Source of the DNA: JAIPAN01 sp040403555
GTDB lineage: Bacteria > Bacteroidota > Bacteroidia > Sphingobacteriales > Sphingobacteriaceae
Assembly (NCBI GenBank): GCA_040403555.1
Contig: JBBAKN010000002.1
Location: forward strand, 390,766-454,765
DNA: 64,000 nucleotides
Direction of reading: 5' to 3'
Shown here: positions 33,698 through 42,317 of the stretch, piece after piece
Numbering within the stretch: position 1 is the first letter of the stretch
How the letters are laid out: every line of letters starts with the position of its first letter
Made by a program: the position numbers and the translations under genes
Notes under the pieces: model-generated
Seen by the model: the letters and a program-made list of their open reading frames with translations, nothing else
The model's database searches: none
Told to the model about the DNA's origin: nothing

Positions 33698-34225
33698 TTA
33701 GGAATTTAGATACAAATCGACCAATCCCTCTGGTAAATTAACGTATAGTGTGTTTTTGTTTTGATCAATTTCTGTTATCAAATCGTCGCTTAGCGGAAAT
33801 AAAATTTCTCGTTCTTGGTACATCACCGAGGCCACAAATTGTTGCGGATATTCGTACACTTCTTTTATTTCGCCTAATTCACCCTGCTTGGCATCTACCA
33901 CCATAAAGCCTTTTAAATCGCTAATTAGAAATTCACCGGAAGCACGTTCTGGTTTTTTAGAGTTGGGTAAGTATATTTTTTTGCGGACCAGAGTTTGTGC
34001 TTTTTCAATCACATCTACATCGGCTAAATAAATATTGGCAGTTTGGTTAGACTGCAGGGCAATTTCTTGGGTGAAATACGGTAGCAGTTTGCCATTAAAT
34101 TCTAAAAATAGAATTTCTAGGTCTAAATTCTCGGGTTCGGGATATTCAAAAAATACCTGCACTTCACCTTTAAGGCCCTTGGTTTTGGTAATATACCCGA
34201 TATAAAAACTGTCTGCTAAATTCAT
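33698..34225 (-). CDS. rimM: Ribosome maturation factor RimM
   Basis: RimM helps the 30S head domain mature by binding S19. The 175-residue protein has the N-terminal beta-barrel (SFYIGYITKTKGLKGEVQVFFEYPEP) and a PRC-barrel domain (ISDLKGFMVVD...YPQQFVASVMYQEREILFPLSDDLI). The start at 34225 is chosen; the reading from 34249 starts inside the palindromic element. It follows rpsP after a hairpin. Confidence 0.95.
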   Translation of the reverse strand: MNLADSFYIGYITKTKGLKGEVQVFFEYPEPENLDLEILFLEFNGKLLPYFTQEIALQSNQTANIYLADVDVIEKAQTLVRKKIYLPNSKKPERASGEFLISDLKGFMVVDAKQGELGEIKEVYEYPQQFVASVMYQEREILFPLSDDLITEIDQNKNTLYVNLPEGLVDLYLNS

Positions 34226-34242
34226 GTGGTCTGTAAACAAAA

Positions 34243-34273
34243 ATGTCATCCCAAGCTTTGCTCAGGATGACAT
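34243..34273 (-). repeat. REP-like palindrome between rpsP and rimM
   Basis: Arms TGTCATCC and GGATGACA (34244-34251 and 34265-34272) enclose a 13-base loop; the minus-strand form ...GTCATCCTGAGC... resembles a family of short palindromes scattered in Bacteroidota genomes. On the minus strand it is followed by five Ts, so it may also reduce readthrough from rpsP into rimM. Confidence 0.5.
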
Positions 34274-34292
34274 AAATATAGGTTTTTAAGAA

Positions 34293-35111
34293 TTACTCAG
34301 CAGGAGTTTCGTCTGCGGGAGCCTCTTCGCTTGGAGTTTCGTCTGCAACAGGAGCTTCTTCAACAGCTACTTCTTCAACTTCGGCGGGAGCGGGTTCTTC
34401 AACTACTTCTTCAACCGCTTCGGTAGCTGGTTCTTCTACTACTTCTGCTACTGCATCTTCAACCGTTTCGGTAACTTCTTGTGCAACTGGAGTCTCTTCG
34501 GTAGCCGGTTCTGCAACTGGTACTTCTGGTGCTTCCGGCGCATCTTCTGAAACTACGGTTTCTTCTGCAGCTACTTCAGTAGTTTCTTCAGTGTTTTCTG
34601 TTTCTTCTGCTACTTGAGCTTCTTCAACAGCCACTTCTTCTACTTCGGCAGGAGCAGCATATTTTGCTTCAATAGCTGCTGCTTTGTCTTCTTTACGTTT
34701 CGCCTCGGCTACTAAAGCAGCTTTTTTAACTTGCTCTTTAGTTTGCGTTAAGCTATCTTTTTTGCCAATAATTTGAGCGTCTTTGCTGGTTAACCAAGCT
34801 GCAAATTTTTCATCGGCTTGTTCTTGCGTTAAGGCACCTTTTTTAACACCACCTTCTAGGTGTTTTTTGTATAAAACACCTTTGTAAGAAAGGATAGCAC
34901 GACAGGTATCGGTTGGTTGGGCACCTTGGTTTACCCACGATAAGGCTTTGTCGAAATTAAGGTCGATGGTTGCTGGGTTGGTATTGGGGTTATAAGAACC
35001 AATACGCTCAATAAATTTACCGTCTCTTGGAGCACGTGAATCTGCTACCACTAGGTGATAAAAAGGTTTTCCCTTTTTACCGAATCTTTGCAATCTGATT
35101 TTAGTTGCCAT
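34293..35111 (-). CDS. rpsP: 30S ribosomal protein S16 with very long acidic tail
   Basis: Residues 1-80 are a normal S16 (IRLQRFGKKGKPFYHLVVADSRAPRDGKFIERIGSYNPN). A Bacteroidota-type extension follows (80-150: KHLEGGVKKGALTQEQADEKFAAWL). The last 120 residues are almost only Glu, Val, Ala, Pro and Thr, with a repeated PAEVEEVAVEEA unit (about 154 and 244). At 272 residues it is over three times the bacterial norm of about 80. The tail must be disordered and strongly negative. It is the first gene of the rpsP-rimM unit, with an exact -7 box at 35168. Confidence 0.95.
   Translation of the reverse strand: MATKIRLQRFGKKGKPFYHLVVADSRAPRDGKFIERIGSYNPNTNPATIDLNFDKALSWVNQGAQPTDTCRAILSYKGVLYKKHLEGGVKKGALTQEQADEKFAAWLTSKDAQIIGKKDSLTQTKEQVKKAALVAEAKRKEDKAAAIEAKYAAPAEVEEVAVEEAQVAEETENTEETTEVAAEETVVSEDAPEAPEVPVAEPATEETPVAQEVTETVEDAVAEVVEEPATEAVEEVVEEPAPAEVEEVAVEEAPVADETPSEEAPADETPAE
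34300..34660. repeat. Low-complexity coding repeat in rpsP
   Basis: Degenerate repeats of GCTTCTTCAAC/GTAGCTGGTTCTTC type units encode the acidic S16 tail. The PAEVEEVAVEEA unit occurs twice, about 270 bases apart. Confidence 0.7.
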
Positions 35112-35167
35112 GTTTTTTAAGTTTTATGTATCCAACATATTTCCCGGAGTCTCCTACTGCGGGGCGA

Positions 35168-35175
35168 CAAAGATA
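35168..35175 (-). promoter_or_regulatory. -7 box of rpsP
   Basis: The minus strand reads TATCTTTG, an exact match, 56 bases before the rpsP ATG. The leader is about 50 nt, enough for a ribosomal-protein control element, but I see no clear one. Confidence 0.5.
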
Positions 35176-35216
35176 GTAAAACCTTGATAATTAAAAAACT
35201 AAAAGCTAAAAATTGA

Positions 35217-36194
35217 TTATAGGGATAAAATATCGACGATTTTTAGCAGATTGGTATCTACTTCACCCAGGTGCTTTATGGCTTGTTTGAAAGGAGTATA
35301 TTGAATTTCGTTATTCACCAAACCCAACATTTCGCCTCGGCGGTTGGCTAAAAGTGCTTCTACAGCACCCACGCCTAAGCGGCTAGCCAATACACGATCC
35401 ATACACGAAGGACTACCGCCACGCTGCATGTGGCCTAAAATAGACACACGGGTATCAATGCTCGGAAATTTTTCTTTTACCGCCTTTGCTACCACAAAAG
35501 CTCCGCCTACGTCATCGCCTTCGGCTACAATGATAATTTTGGAAGATTTATCTTTTCTACCCGATTCTAAGCGTTCTAATAAATGAGTAATATCGGTTTT
35601 AGTTTCTGGAATTAAAATGGCTTCGGCACCTGTACCAATGCCACTGCGTAAAGCAATTAAGCCAGAATCTCGGCCCATCACTTCTACAATAAACAAGCGG
35701 TCATGCGATTCGGCAGTATCGCGAATTTTATCCACTGCATCCACCACAGTGTTGATGGCGGTATCGTAACCAATGGTAAAGTCGGTGCCTATTAAATCGT
35801 TATCAATGGTGCCCGGAAGACCCATAATGGGTACATCAAATTCCTCGATAAAAATACTGGCTCCGGTAAAGGTACCATCGCCGCCAATGCCCACTAAGGC
35901 ATCTATTCCGTGCTTTTGCACATTTTCGAAAGCTTTTTTACGGCCCTCAACAGTTCTAAAATCATCGCTACGGGCAGTTTTTAAAATGGTGCCACCACGT
36001 TGTACAATATTGGCTACCGACTTGCGATCCATCGGAATAATTTCGCCAGTAATTAAGCCCTCGAAACCTCTCATAATACCCACCACTTCAAGGTTATAAT
36101 ACAATCCACTTCTCACCACAGCCCGAATGGCTGCATTCATACCCGGGGAATCGCCCCCTGAGGTAAAAACCCCTATTTTCTTAATTGATTTCAT
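35217..36194 (-). CDS. pfkA: ATP-dependent 6-phosphofructokinase
   Basis: It phosphorylates fructose 6-phosphate in glycolysis. The 325-residue protein has FTSGGDSPGMNA (about 10-21), GIGGDGTFTGA (about 101-111) with Gly then Asp-Gly-Thr typical of ATP use, and the catalytic PGTIDNDL (about 126-133). RVSILGHMQRGGSPSCMDR matches the effector/substrate region. It is the third gene of birA-dsbD-pfkA, two bases after dsbD. Confidence 0.97.
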   Translation of the reverse strand: MKSIKKIGVFTSGGDSPGMNAAIRAVVRSGLYYNLEVVGIMRGFEGLITGEIIPMDRKSVANIVQRGGTILKTARSDDFRTVEGRKKAFENVQKHGIDALVGIGGDGTFTGASIFIEEFDVPIMGLPGTIDNDLIGTDFTIGYDTAINTVVDAVDKIRDTAESHDRLFIVEVMGRDSGLIALRSGIGTGAEAILIPETKTDITHLLERLESGRKDKSSKIIIVAEGDDVGGAFVVAKAVKEKFPSIDTRVSILGHMQRGGSPSCMDRVLASRLGVGAVEALLANRRGEMLGLVNNEIQYTPFKQAIKHLGEVDTNLLKIVDILSL

Positions 36195-36196
36195 GC

Positions 36197-38188
36197 TTAT
36201 TTTTTGTTAAAAGCCGATTTGCCGCTGTCTAAAAAACGGATATAATTGCTAATATCCAAATTAAATGCTTGTGGAGCCACCAATTGTTTACCCTCAGCAT
36301 CAAGCAATACATAATAAGGTTGAGAATTGGTGCCAAAAGTGCTAGCCTGAAAATCACTCCATTTTTGACCGATGGTTTTAATGGTTCTACCGCTAAATGT
36401 CGAGGTATACTTTTCGTTTTCAGCCAATGCTGTTTTATCATCTACATATAAAGAGATGAGGATATAATCGTTTTTTAATCGCTTCAATACTTCGGCATCA
36501 GCCCAAACACTTGCCTCCATTTTACGGCAGTTGGTACAACTCCATCCGGTAAAATCTAGTAAAATGGGTTTGTTTTGTTGTTTTGCAGCAGCCATTCCTT
36601 CCTCATAATCGTAATAGGCATTTAAACCGTAGGGGGCATGAAACAGGCTGGCGTATTTCTTAGTAGCAGATTCAGCGGGAGTTGTGGTGGTAAATTGCTT
36701 GCTATATAAATCGAATTCTTGGGTACTTGCCGGTGGCAACCACGCATTAATGGCCTTAAGTGGCGCACCCCATAAACCGGGAACCATATATAAGGTAAAA
36801 CCACATATTAACATGGCGAATAGAAGTCTGCTTAGTGAGATAAACGATAAATCGCTATCGTGGGATAATTTAATTTTACCCAAAAGGTATAAACCCCAAA
36901 AGGCAAAAATCACGATCCAAATAATCAAGAAAATATCACGATTCAATATCCCCCAATGATAGGCTAAATCTACGTTAGATAAAAATTTAAAAGCTAGGGC
37001 CAACTCTAAAAACCCCAAAGAAACCTTTACGGTATTTAACCAACCACCCGATTTTGGCATTTCTTTTAACCAGGATGGGAAAATAGCAAATAGTGTAAAC
37101 GGAATGGCAAGCGCTAGCGAAAAACCAAACATCCCCATAGCTGGACCAAGGTAGGCTCCTTTAGAAACGGCATCTACCAACAGCGTGCCAATAATGGGAC
37201 CGGTACATGAAAAAGAAACCAGTGCCAATGTAAAGGACATAAAAAACAAACCAATTAAGCCACTTCTGTTCGATTCTGCATCCATTTTATTTACCAAAGC
37301 TGCAGGCAAGGTAATTTCAAAAGCACCTAGAAAGGAAAGTGCAAAAATAAGCAGCAAGGCAAAAAATAACAGGTTAAAGGTGGCGCTACTAGCCGCTTCG
37401 TTTAAGGCCGAAGTGCCAAATAGCAGGGTAATAACTAAGCCTAAACTCACATATATGGCCACAATAAAAAATCCGTAAAGGGCAGCACTGCGAATTCCCT
37501 TTGCCCTGGAACCAGATTTCTTGGTAAAGAAAGAAACAGTTAGTGGAATCATGGGGTAAATGCAGGGCATAAAAAACGCCGCTAAGCCACCTAAAAAACC
37601 GGCTATAAAAATTGCCCAAAGAGAATCGCTGTTCTCGGGACCGGCAATAGTCTTTGACTCTTCTACTTTAAGTGTGGTATTTACCGCACCGACGGTAGAC
37701 GTATCAACTGGAGGAATAGCCGCAACCGTAGCGACCTCAGATACATCAACCGGAATACTAAATTCCTGTTCGGTGGGTGGTAAACATTTATCGTTATTAC
37801 AAACCATGTACTCCAACACACCCTTCAGGGTAAATTTATCGTTGGTGGTCTTTATTTTTTGAGTAAAGGTTACCTGAGTTTCATGCCAAGCTATTTTCAT
37901 TCCAAAATTGGTATCAAAAGCTGCAACCGCCTTGGGGCTTTCACTCACTTTGCCTAGTAATTGGTAGTCCTTAGCGGGGCTAAAAGTAAACGAGGTAGGA
38001 ATGGGTCCTCCATCTTCTATAAATTGAGAATACAGGTGCCAGCCTTTTTGAATACTGGCCTTAATTTCCACATTTGCTTCGTTTTTGCCGGTTTTCTGTG
38101 CGCTATAGCTCCATTTTACCGGATTTTCTATTTGTGCCTGGCTTTGCAAAACAAGCAATACTAAGAGTAGCGTATATAATTTTTTCAT
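36197..38188 (-). CDS. dsbD: Protein-disulfide reductase DsbD
   Basis: DsbD moves electrons from cytoplasmic thioredoxin to the periplasm for disulfide reduction and cytochrome c maturation. The 663-residue protein has a signal peptide (1-18), an N-terminal DsbD-alpha domain with CNNDKC (about 131), eight TM helices (about 190-470) with the redox Cys residues in FMPCIYPM and FSCTGPI, and a C-terminal thioredoxin domain with GWSCTNCRKME (about 548-558). It lies in birA-dsbD-pfkA. Confidence 0.95.
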   Translation of the reverse strand: MKKLYTLLLVLLVLQSQAQIENPVKWSYSAQKTGKNEANVEIKASIQKGWHLYSQFIEDGGPIPTSFTFSPAKDYQLLGKVSESPKAVAAFDTNFGMKIAWHETQVTFTQKIKTTNDKFTLKGVLEYMVCNNDKCLPPTEQEFSIPVDVSEVATVAAIPPVDTSTVGAVNTTLKVEESKTIAGPENSDSLWAIFIAGFLGGLAAFFMPCIYPMIPLTVSFFTKKSGSRAKGIRSAALYGFFIVAIYVSLGLVITLLFGTSALNEAASSATFNLLFFALLLIFALSFLGAFEITLPAALVNKMDAESNRSGLIGLFFMSFTLALVSFSCTGPIIGTLLVDAVSKGAYLGPAMGMFGFSLALAIPFTLFAIFPSWLKEMPKSGGWLNTVKVSLGFLELALAFKFLSNVDLAYHWGILNRDIFLIIWIVIFAFWGLYLLGKIKLSHDSDLSFISLSRLLFAMLICGFTLYMVPGLWGAPLKAINAWLPPASTQEFDLYSKQFTTTTPAESATKKYASLFHAPYGLNAYYDYEEGMAAAKQQNKPILLDFTGWSCTNCRKMEASVWADAEVLKRLKNDYILISLYVDDKTALAENEKYTSTFSGRTIKTIGQKWSDFQASTFGTNSQPYYVLLDAEGKQLVAPQAFNLDISNYIRFLDSGKSAFNKK

Positions 38189-38194
38189 AGGTGT

Positions 38195-38965
38195 TTAGTC
38201 AAAACAAAAAGCAATTTCTTTAAAACCAAAAGTTTGAGTTCCATTGGTGGTTTTTAGCTCCAGTAAACCGGTGGGGCTTACTCCCGTAATTTCGGCCTCT
38301 ATCAACTCGTTACCTACTTTAAATTTGCTTTGTTCGCCAAATTTAAACAAATGCTGCAGGTAATCGCGATGTAAATCAGCAAATTTTTGTGCTCTTACTT
38401 GTAAATACCGCCTTTCTATTGCCACACAAAGTTCGGCCAATAAACTGTTTAAATTATACTCGGTTTGTAAAACATTTTTTATAGAGGTAGCTCTTATCAA
38501 ATTCGGCGAAAATTGAGTTTGATTGACATTTAGTCCGATACCCACCACGGCTTGTTTCCAGCGGGTACCCTGCACACTATTTTCAATTAATATTCCGGCT
38601 ATTTTCTTACCGGCCACTAAAATATCATTGGGCCATTTTATCGATACCTCGGAACCCAATAATGGGCTTAATACATCTAAAAGCGCTAAAGAAACGGCCT
38701 TGTTCAGCTCAAACTGTTGCTCAATACCTAAAAAATTTGGTTTTAATAAGATGCTAATAGTAAGGTTTTTGCCAGCTTCGCTCTCCCAAACGTTCTGCAA
38801 TTGACCCTTTCCGGCAAACTGATGGTCTGCCATAATTACAGTACCCTCTACAAATGGCCCAGAATTTGACACAAGATCTTTTAGATAATTATTCGTGGAG
38901 GCTACACTAGAAAGTTTAACCAAATTTTGACCGATAAATAATGCTGAAAAAGTGTTATTTTGCAA
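38195..38965 (-). CDS. birA: Biotin--[acetyl-CoA-carboxylase] ligase
   Basis: It attaches biotin to the carboxylase carrier protein. The 256-residue protein is the single-function form without an HTH repressor domain. The motifs are ADHQFAGKGQLQNVWES (46-62, variant of the usual GRGR) and KWPNDILVAGKKIAGILIE (about 110-128). It starts with TTG (MQNNTFSALFIGQNL), the family N-terminus; no ATG lies nearby in frame. It is divergent from rsfS. Confidence 0.93.
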   Translation of the reverse strand: MQNNTFSALFIGQNLVKLSSVASTNNYLKDLVSNSGPFVEGTVIMADHQFAGKGQLQNVWESEAGKNLTISILLKPNFLGIEQQFELNKAVSLALLDVLSPLLGSEVSIKWPNDILVAGKKIAGILIENSVQGTRWKQAVVGIGLNVNQTQFSPNLIRATSIKNVLQTEYNLNSLLAELCVAIERRYLQVRAQKFADLHRDYLQHLFKFGEQSKFKVGNELIEAEITGVSPTGLLELKTTNGTQTFGFKEIAFCFD

Positions 38966-39009
38966 GAGTTAAGCCCTCAGTTTAATAGAAGCAAAACTAA
39001 ATTTATTTA

Positions 39010-39384
39010 ATGGTAAAAACTAAAGCTGTTCAAGAATCAACCCGAATTTCAGAGATGGTAATTCATGGGATGCAAGAGAAAAAGGGAAATGACATTGTTC
39101 GTTTAGATCTTAGAAATATTCACTCGGCTGTGGCCGACTATTACGTGGTTTGTCATGCCGAATCGGCTCCACAAATACGGGCACTGGCCTTAAGCGTAGA
39201 AGAGGAATTGTACAAAGCCTTTAAAGTGGATCCTTGGAAAAAAGAGGGTCAGCAGCACGCAGAGTGGATTTTGTTAGATTATGTAGATGTGGTTGTACAT
39301 ATTTTTAAAACAGATAAGCGCCAGTTTTATGGCCTAGAAGAACTTTGGGGCGATGCCGAAATAGAATCGTACCAAAGCGCTTAA
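39010..39384 (+). CDS. rsfS: Ribosomal silencing factor RsfS
   Basis: RsfS binds L14 on the 50S subunit and blocks subunit joining when nutrients are short. The 124-residue protein has IVRLDLRNIHSAVADYYVVCHAESAPQIRALA and GQQHAEWILLDYVDVVVHIF, the conserved core. A TATTTTG -7-like box lies at 38956-38962. ftsH begins 17 bases after its stop, so rsfS-ftsH-LUD is probably one operon. Confidence 0.95.
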   Translation: MVKTKAVQESTRISEMVIHGMQEKKGNDIVRLDLRNIHSAVADYYVVCHAESAPQIRALALSVEEELYKAFKVDPWKKEGQQHAEWILLDYVDVVVHIFKTDKRQFYGLEELWGDAEIESYQSA

Positions 39385-39401
39385 TTACACGGAAAAATTA
39401 T

Positions 39402-41498
39402 ATGAAAGAAAATAAATCAAGCACACCAAAATCGGTGAAAAAAATACCTGGGAAAAAAATTGTTCCCAAACCACCCCGCTTTAACATTATGTGGCTATAC
39501 GCCGCTATAGTTTTAGGCCTTTTTGCGGTTCAATTCTTTTTTAATAACGATACTGCAAAACAAATTTCCTATCAGAAATTTGAAAACGAGGTATTAAAAT
39601 CCCGTGACGTAGAAAAATTAGTAGCCTTTAAAAATCAAGACTTGTTAACCGTAGAGGTTTACATTAAAAAAGATCGATTAAGCCAACCCAAATACAAAGA
39701 GTTTCAAAAGAAAAACTCTCTGGGAACACCCAATATTGGTCCGCAATTTTATTTTACAGAGGGTTCCGATCAAGCACTTCAGGCAAAATTAAGAGAGGCC
39801 GAGAAAGATCTTCCAGCAGAACAACGTACTCCACTAATTTTCGAAACTAGAGAAAGTCCGTGGGCGGGTTGGTTTATGACCATTGTGGTACCCATTATCC
39901 TTTTTGTAGGTATTTGGTTATTTATTATGCGCAAAATGGGCGGTGGCTCTGGTGGTGGTGGTGGCCAAATTTTCAATATCGGAAAATCTAAAGCAACGCT
40001 GTTTGATAAAGAATCACAAGTAAATGTAACCTTTAATGATGTAGCCGGCCTTGAAGAAGCCAAGCAGGAGGTGATGGAAATTGTCGATTTCCTCAAAAAT
40101 CCAAACAAATACACCAATTTAGGCGGTAAAATTCCGAAAGGGGCTTTACTAGTAGGTTCGCCGGGTACCGGTAAAACCCTTATGGCCAAAGCCGTTGCCG
40201 GTGAGGCACAAGTTCCTTTTTTCTCCCTATCGGGTTCCGATTTTGTAGAAATGTTTGTCGGCGTGGGTGCTTCCCGTGTTCGCGATTTGTTTAAACAAGC
40301 CAAAGACAAAGCGCCTTGTATTATTTTTATTGATGAAATTGATGCCATTGGTCGTGCTCGTGGAAAAAACAGCATGATGGGTGGTAACGACGAACGTGAA
40401 AACACGCTAAACCAATTATTGGTTGAAATGGATGGTTTTGGTACCGATTCGGGCATTATTATTTTAGCGGCAACCAACCGCCCCGATGTATTGGACAGCG
40501 CCCTCTTGCGTCCGGGCCGTTTTGATAGACAAATATCTATCGATAAACCCGATTTGCTGGGCCGTGAACAAATTTTTAAAGTTCACTTGAAACCCATAAA
40601 ACTTGCCGAAGGGGTAGATGCTAAAAAATTGTCGGCGCAAACCCCTGGTTTTGCAGGAGCGGAAATTGCCAACGTATGCAACGAGGCAGCCCTAATTGCC
40701 GCTCGACAAGATAAACAAGCGGTAGATATGCAAGATTTTCAGGATGCTATTGACCGCGTAATTGGTGGATTAGAGAAGAAAAACAAAATCATCTCTCCAG
40801 AAGAAAAGCGCATTGTAGCCTATCACGAAGCCGGCCATGCTATTGCGGGCTGGTTCTTAGAACATGCCGATCCTTTGGTAAAAGTATCTATTGTTCCTCG
40901 TGGAGTAGCTGCTTTGGGTTATGCGCAATACTTGCCAAAAGAACAGTTTTTATACACCACCGAACAATTAACCGATGGCATGTGTATGACTATGGGTGGC
41001 CGAGTAGCCGAAGATTTAGTATTTGGTAAAATATCTACCGGTGCACAAAATGATTTGGAGCGTATCACCAAGTTGTCCTATGCCATGGTAACCATTTATG
41101 GTATGAACGAAAAAGTAGGTAACGTGTCTTTTAACGATAACCAAGGCGAATACCAGTTTAATAAGCCCTACTCCGAAAAAACCTCTGAACTAATAGACAA
41201 TGAGGTGCGTGGCTTAATTGCGGAGGTATACAAAAAGACGAAAGATTTACTCACCGAAAAACGAGATGGATTAGAAAAATTGGCTCAAAAGCTATTAGAA
41301 AAAGAAATTTTGTTTCAATCGGATTTAGAAGAAATTCTGGGCAAACGCCCCTTCGAAACACGCACTACCTACGATGAATTTGTAAACGGAGCCGATAAAA
41401 CTTCTGCCAAAAAATCGCGGAAGAAAAAAGTTGCGGAAGACGAAGGTATGATAGACCATAATGCCGATTTGCCAGAAAATCGTTCATCACAAGATTAA
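39402..41498 (+). CDS. ftsH: ATP-dependent zinc metalloprotease FtsH
   Basis: A membrane AAA+ protease that degrades membrane and short-lived cytoplasmic proteins. The 698-residue protein has TM1 (about 28-45) and TM2 (about 155-175), then Walker A GSPGTGKT (about 250), Walker B CIIFIDEIDAIG (about 305), the second region of homology ATNRPDVLDSALLRPGRFD, and zinc site HEAGH (His475). The start at 39402 (MKENKSSTPKS) is used; the longer reading from 39345 overlaps rsfS. A Lys-rich tail ends the protein. Confidence 0.97.
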   Translation: MKENKSSTPKSVKKIPGKKIVPKPPRFNIMWLYAAIVLGLFAVQFFFNNDTAKQISYQKFENEVLKSRDVEKLVAFKNQDLLTVEVYIKKDRLSQPKYKEFQKKNSLGTPNIGPQFYFTEGSDQALQAKLREAEKDLPAEQRTPLIFETRESPWAGWFMTIVVPIILFVGIWLFIMRKMGGGSGGGGGQIFNIGKSKATLFDKESQVNVTFNDVAGLEEAKQEVMEIVDFLKNPNKYTNLGGKIPKGALLVGSPGTGKTLMAKAVAGEAQVPFFSLSGSDFVEMFVGVGASRVRDLFKQAKDKAPCIIFIDEIDAIGRARGKNSMMGGNDERENTLNQLLVEMDGFGTDSGIIILAATNRPDVLDSALLRPGRFDRQISIDKPDLLGREQIFKVHLKPIKLAEGVDAKKLSAQTPGFAGAEIANVCNEAALIAARQDKQAVDMQDFQDAIDRVIGGLEKKNKIISPEEKRIVAYHEAGHAIAGWFLEHADPLVKVSIVPRGVAALGYAQYLPKEQFLYTTEQLTDGMCMTMGGRVAEDLVFGKISTGAQNDLERITKLSYAMVTIYGMNEKVGNVSFNDNQGEYQFNKPYSEKTSELIDNEVRGLIAEVYKKTKDLLTEKRDGLEKLAQKLLEKEILFQSDLEEILGKRPFETRTTYDEFVNGADKTSAKKSRKKKVAEDEGMIDHNADLPENRSSQD

Positions 41499-41519
41499 GA
41501 GCTGCCTGAATCGGTTTAT

Positions 41520-42164
41520 ATGAAAGACTCTACAGCCAAAGAGAAAATGCTCAAAAAAATCCGGAAGGCCCTGCTGGATAAACGAGACAACCCCTATCCA
41601 AATTTGGAAGAGGCCCCACTATATCACAAGGCTGACGATTTTTTAGAGGTATTGTTTGCCGAACAATTTACGGCTGTAGCCGGTTCTTTTCTGTACTGCG
41701 AAAACGAAATTCAGTTTATAGAAACACTTTTAGAATTGGCTGAAGAAAAGAAATGGCGAAAAATGTATTGTTGGGAATCGGCACTACAAGACATTCTGAA
41801 CACCTACGAGTACCCGTTTTATAGCAGCGATACCGATTTTTTAAACGCTGAAGTAGGCCTTACGCTTTGCGAAGCCCTTATTGCCCGCAATGGGAGTATC
41901 TTGGTGAGCAATCGGTCGGCAGCCGGACGCAGGTTGAGTATTTACCCAGATACGCACATCGTGCTAGCCTATACTTCTCAATTGGTACTCGATTTAAAAG
42001 ATGGATTTAAGCGCTTAAAAGATCTTTGTGGCAATAGCCTCCCTAGCATGGTAACTACCATTACGGGGCCTAGTAGAACGGCCGATATTGAGAAGACCTT
42101 AGTGTTAGGCGCACACGGCCCAAAAGAGTTATTTGTTTTTTTAATAGACGACAGTCAGAAATAG
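41520..42164 (+). CDS. LUD domain protein (LutC/YkgG family)
   Basis: A 214-residue LUD-domain protein related to LutC, a subunit of lactate utilisation complexes. It has GSILVSNRSAAGRR (about 125), YTSQLVLDL and TGPSRTADIEKTLVLGAHGPKEL (about 180-202). No LutA or LutB homologue is adjacent, so it may act alone; in Bacteroidota this LUD gene commonly follows ftsH. Function unknown. Confidence 0.9.
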   Translation: MKDSTAKEKMLKKIRKALLDKRDNPYPNLEEAPLYHKADDFLEVLFAEQFTAVAGSFLYCENEIQFIETLLELAEEKKWRKMYCWESALQDILNTYEYPFYSSDTDFLNAEVGLTLCEALIARNGSILVSNRSAAGRRLSIYPDTHIVLAYTSQLVLDLKDGFKRLKDLCGNSLPSMVTTITGPSRTADIEKTLVLGAHGPKELFVFLIDDSQK

Positions 42165-42261
42165 GTTTAAGAGCATATTTTAGACTGTATTTGGGCCCAG
42201 ATAACACTCCCATAAAAACCACTTTCTCATAAACTAGTTTGTTTTAACGTATAGAGAATAG

Positions 42262-42269
42262 TAGGTTTG
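42262..42269 (+). promoter_or_regulatory. -7 box of the fabH-like gene
   Basis: An exact TAGGTTTG, 48 bases before the ATG at 42318, with a TTTG at 42238-42241 as a possible -33 element. Confidence 0.5.
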
Positions 42270-42317
42270 TTTAGCAAGAGCCTTTATACAAGGCTGCTAA
42301 TTTTAACAAAAGACCCA

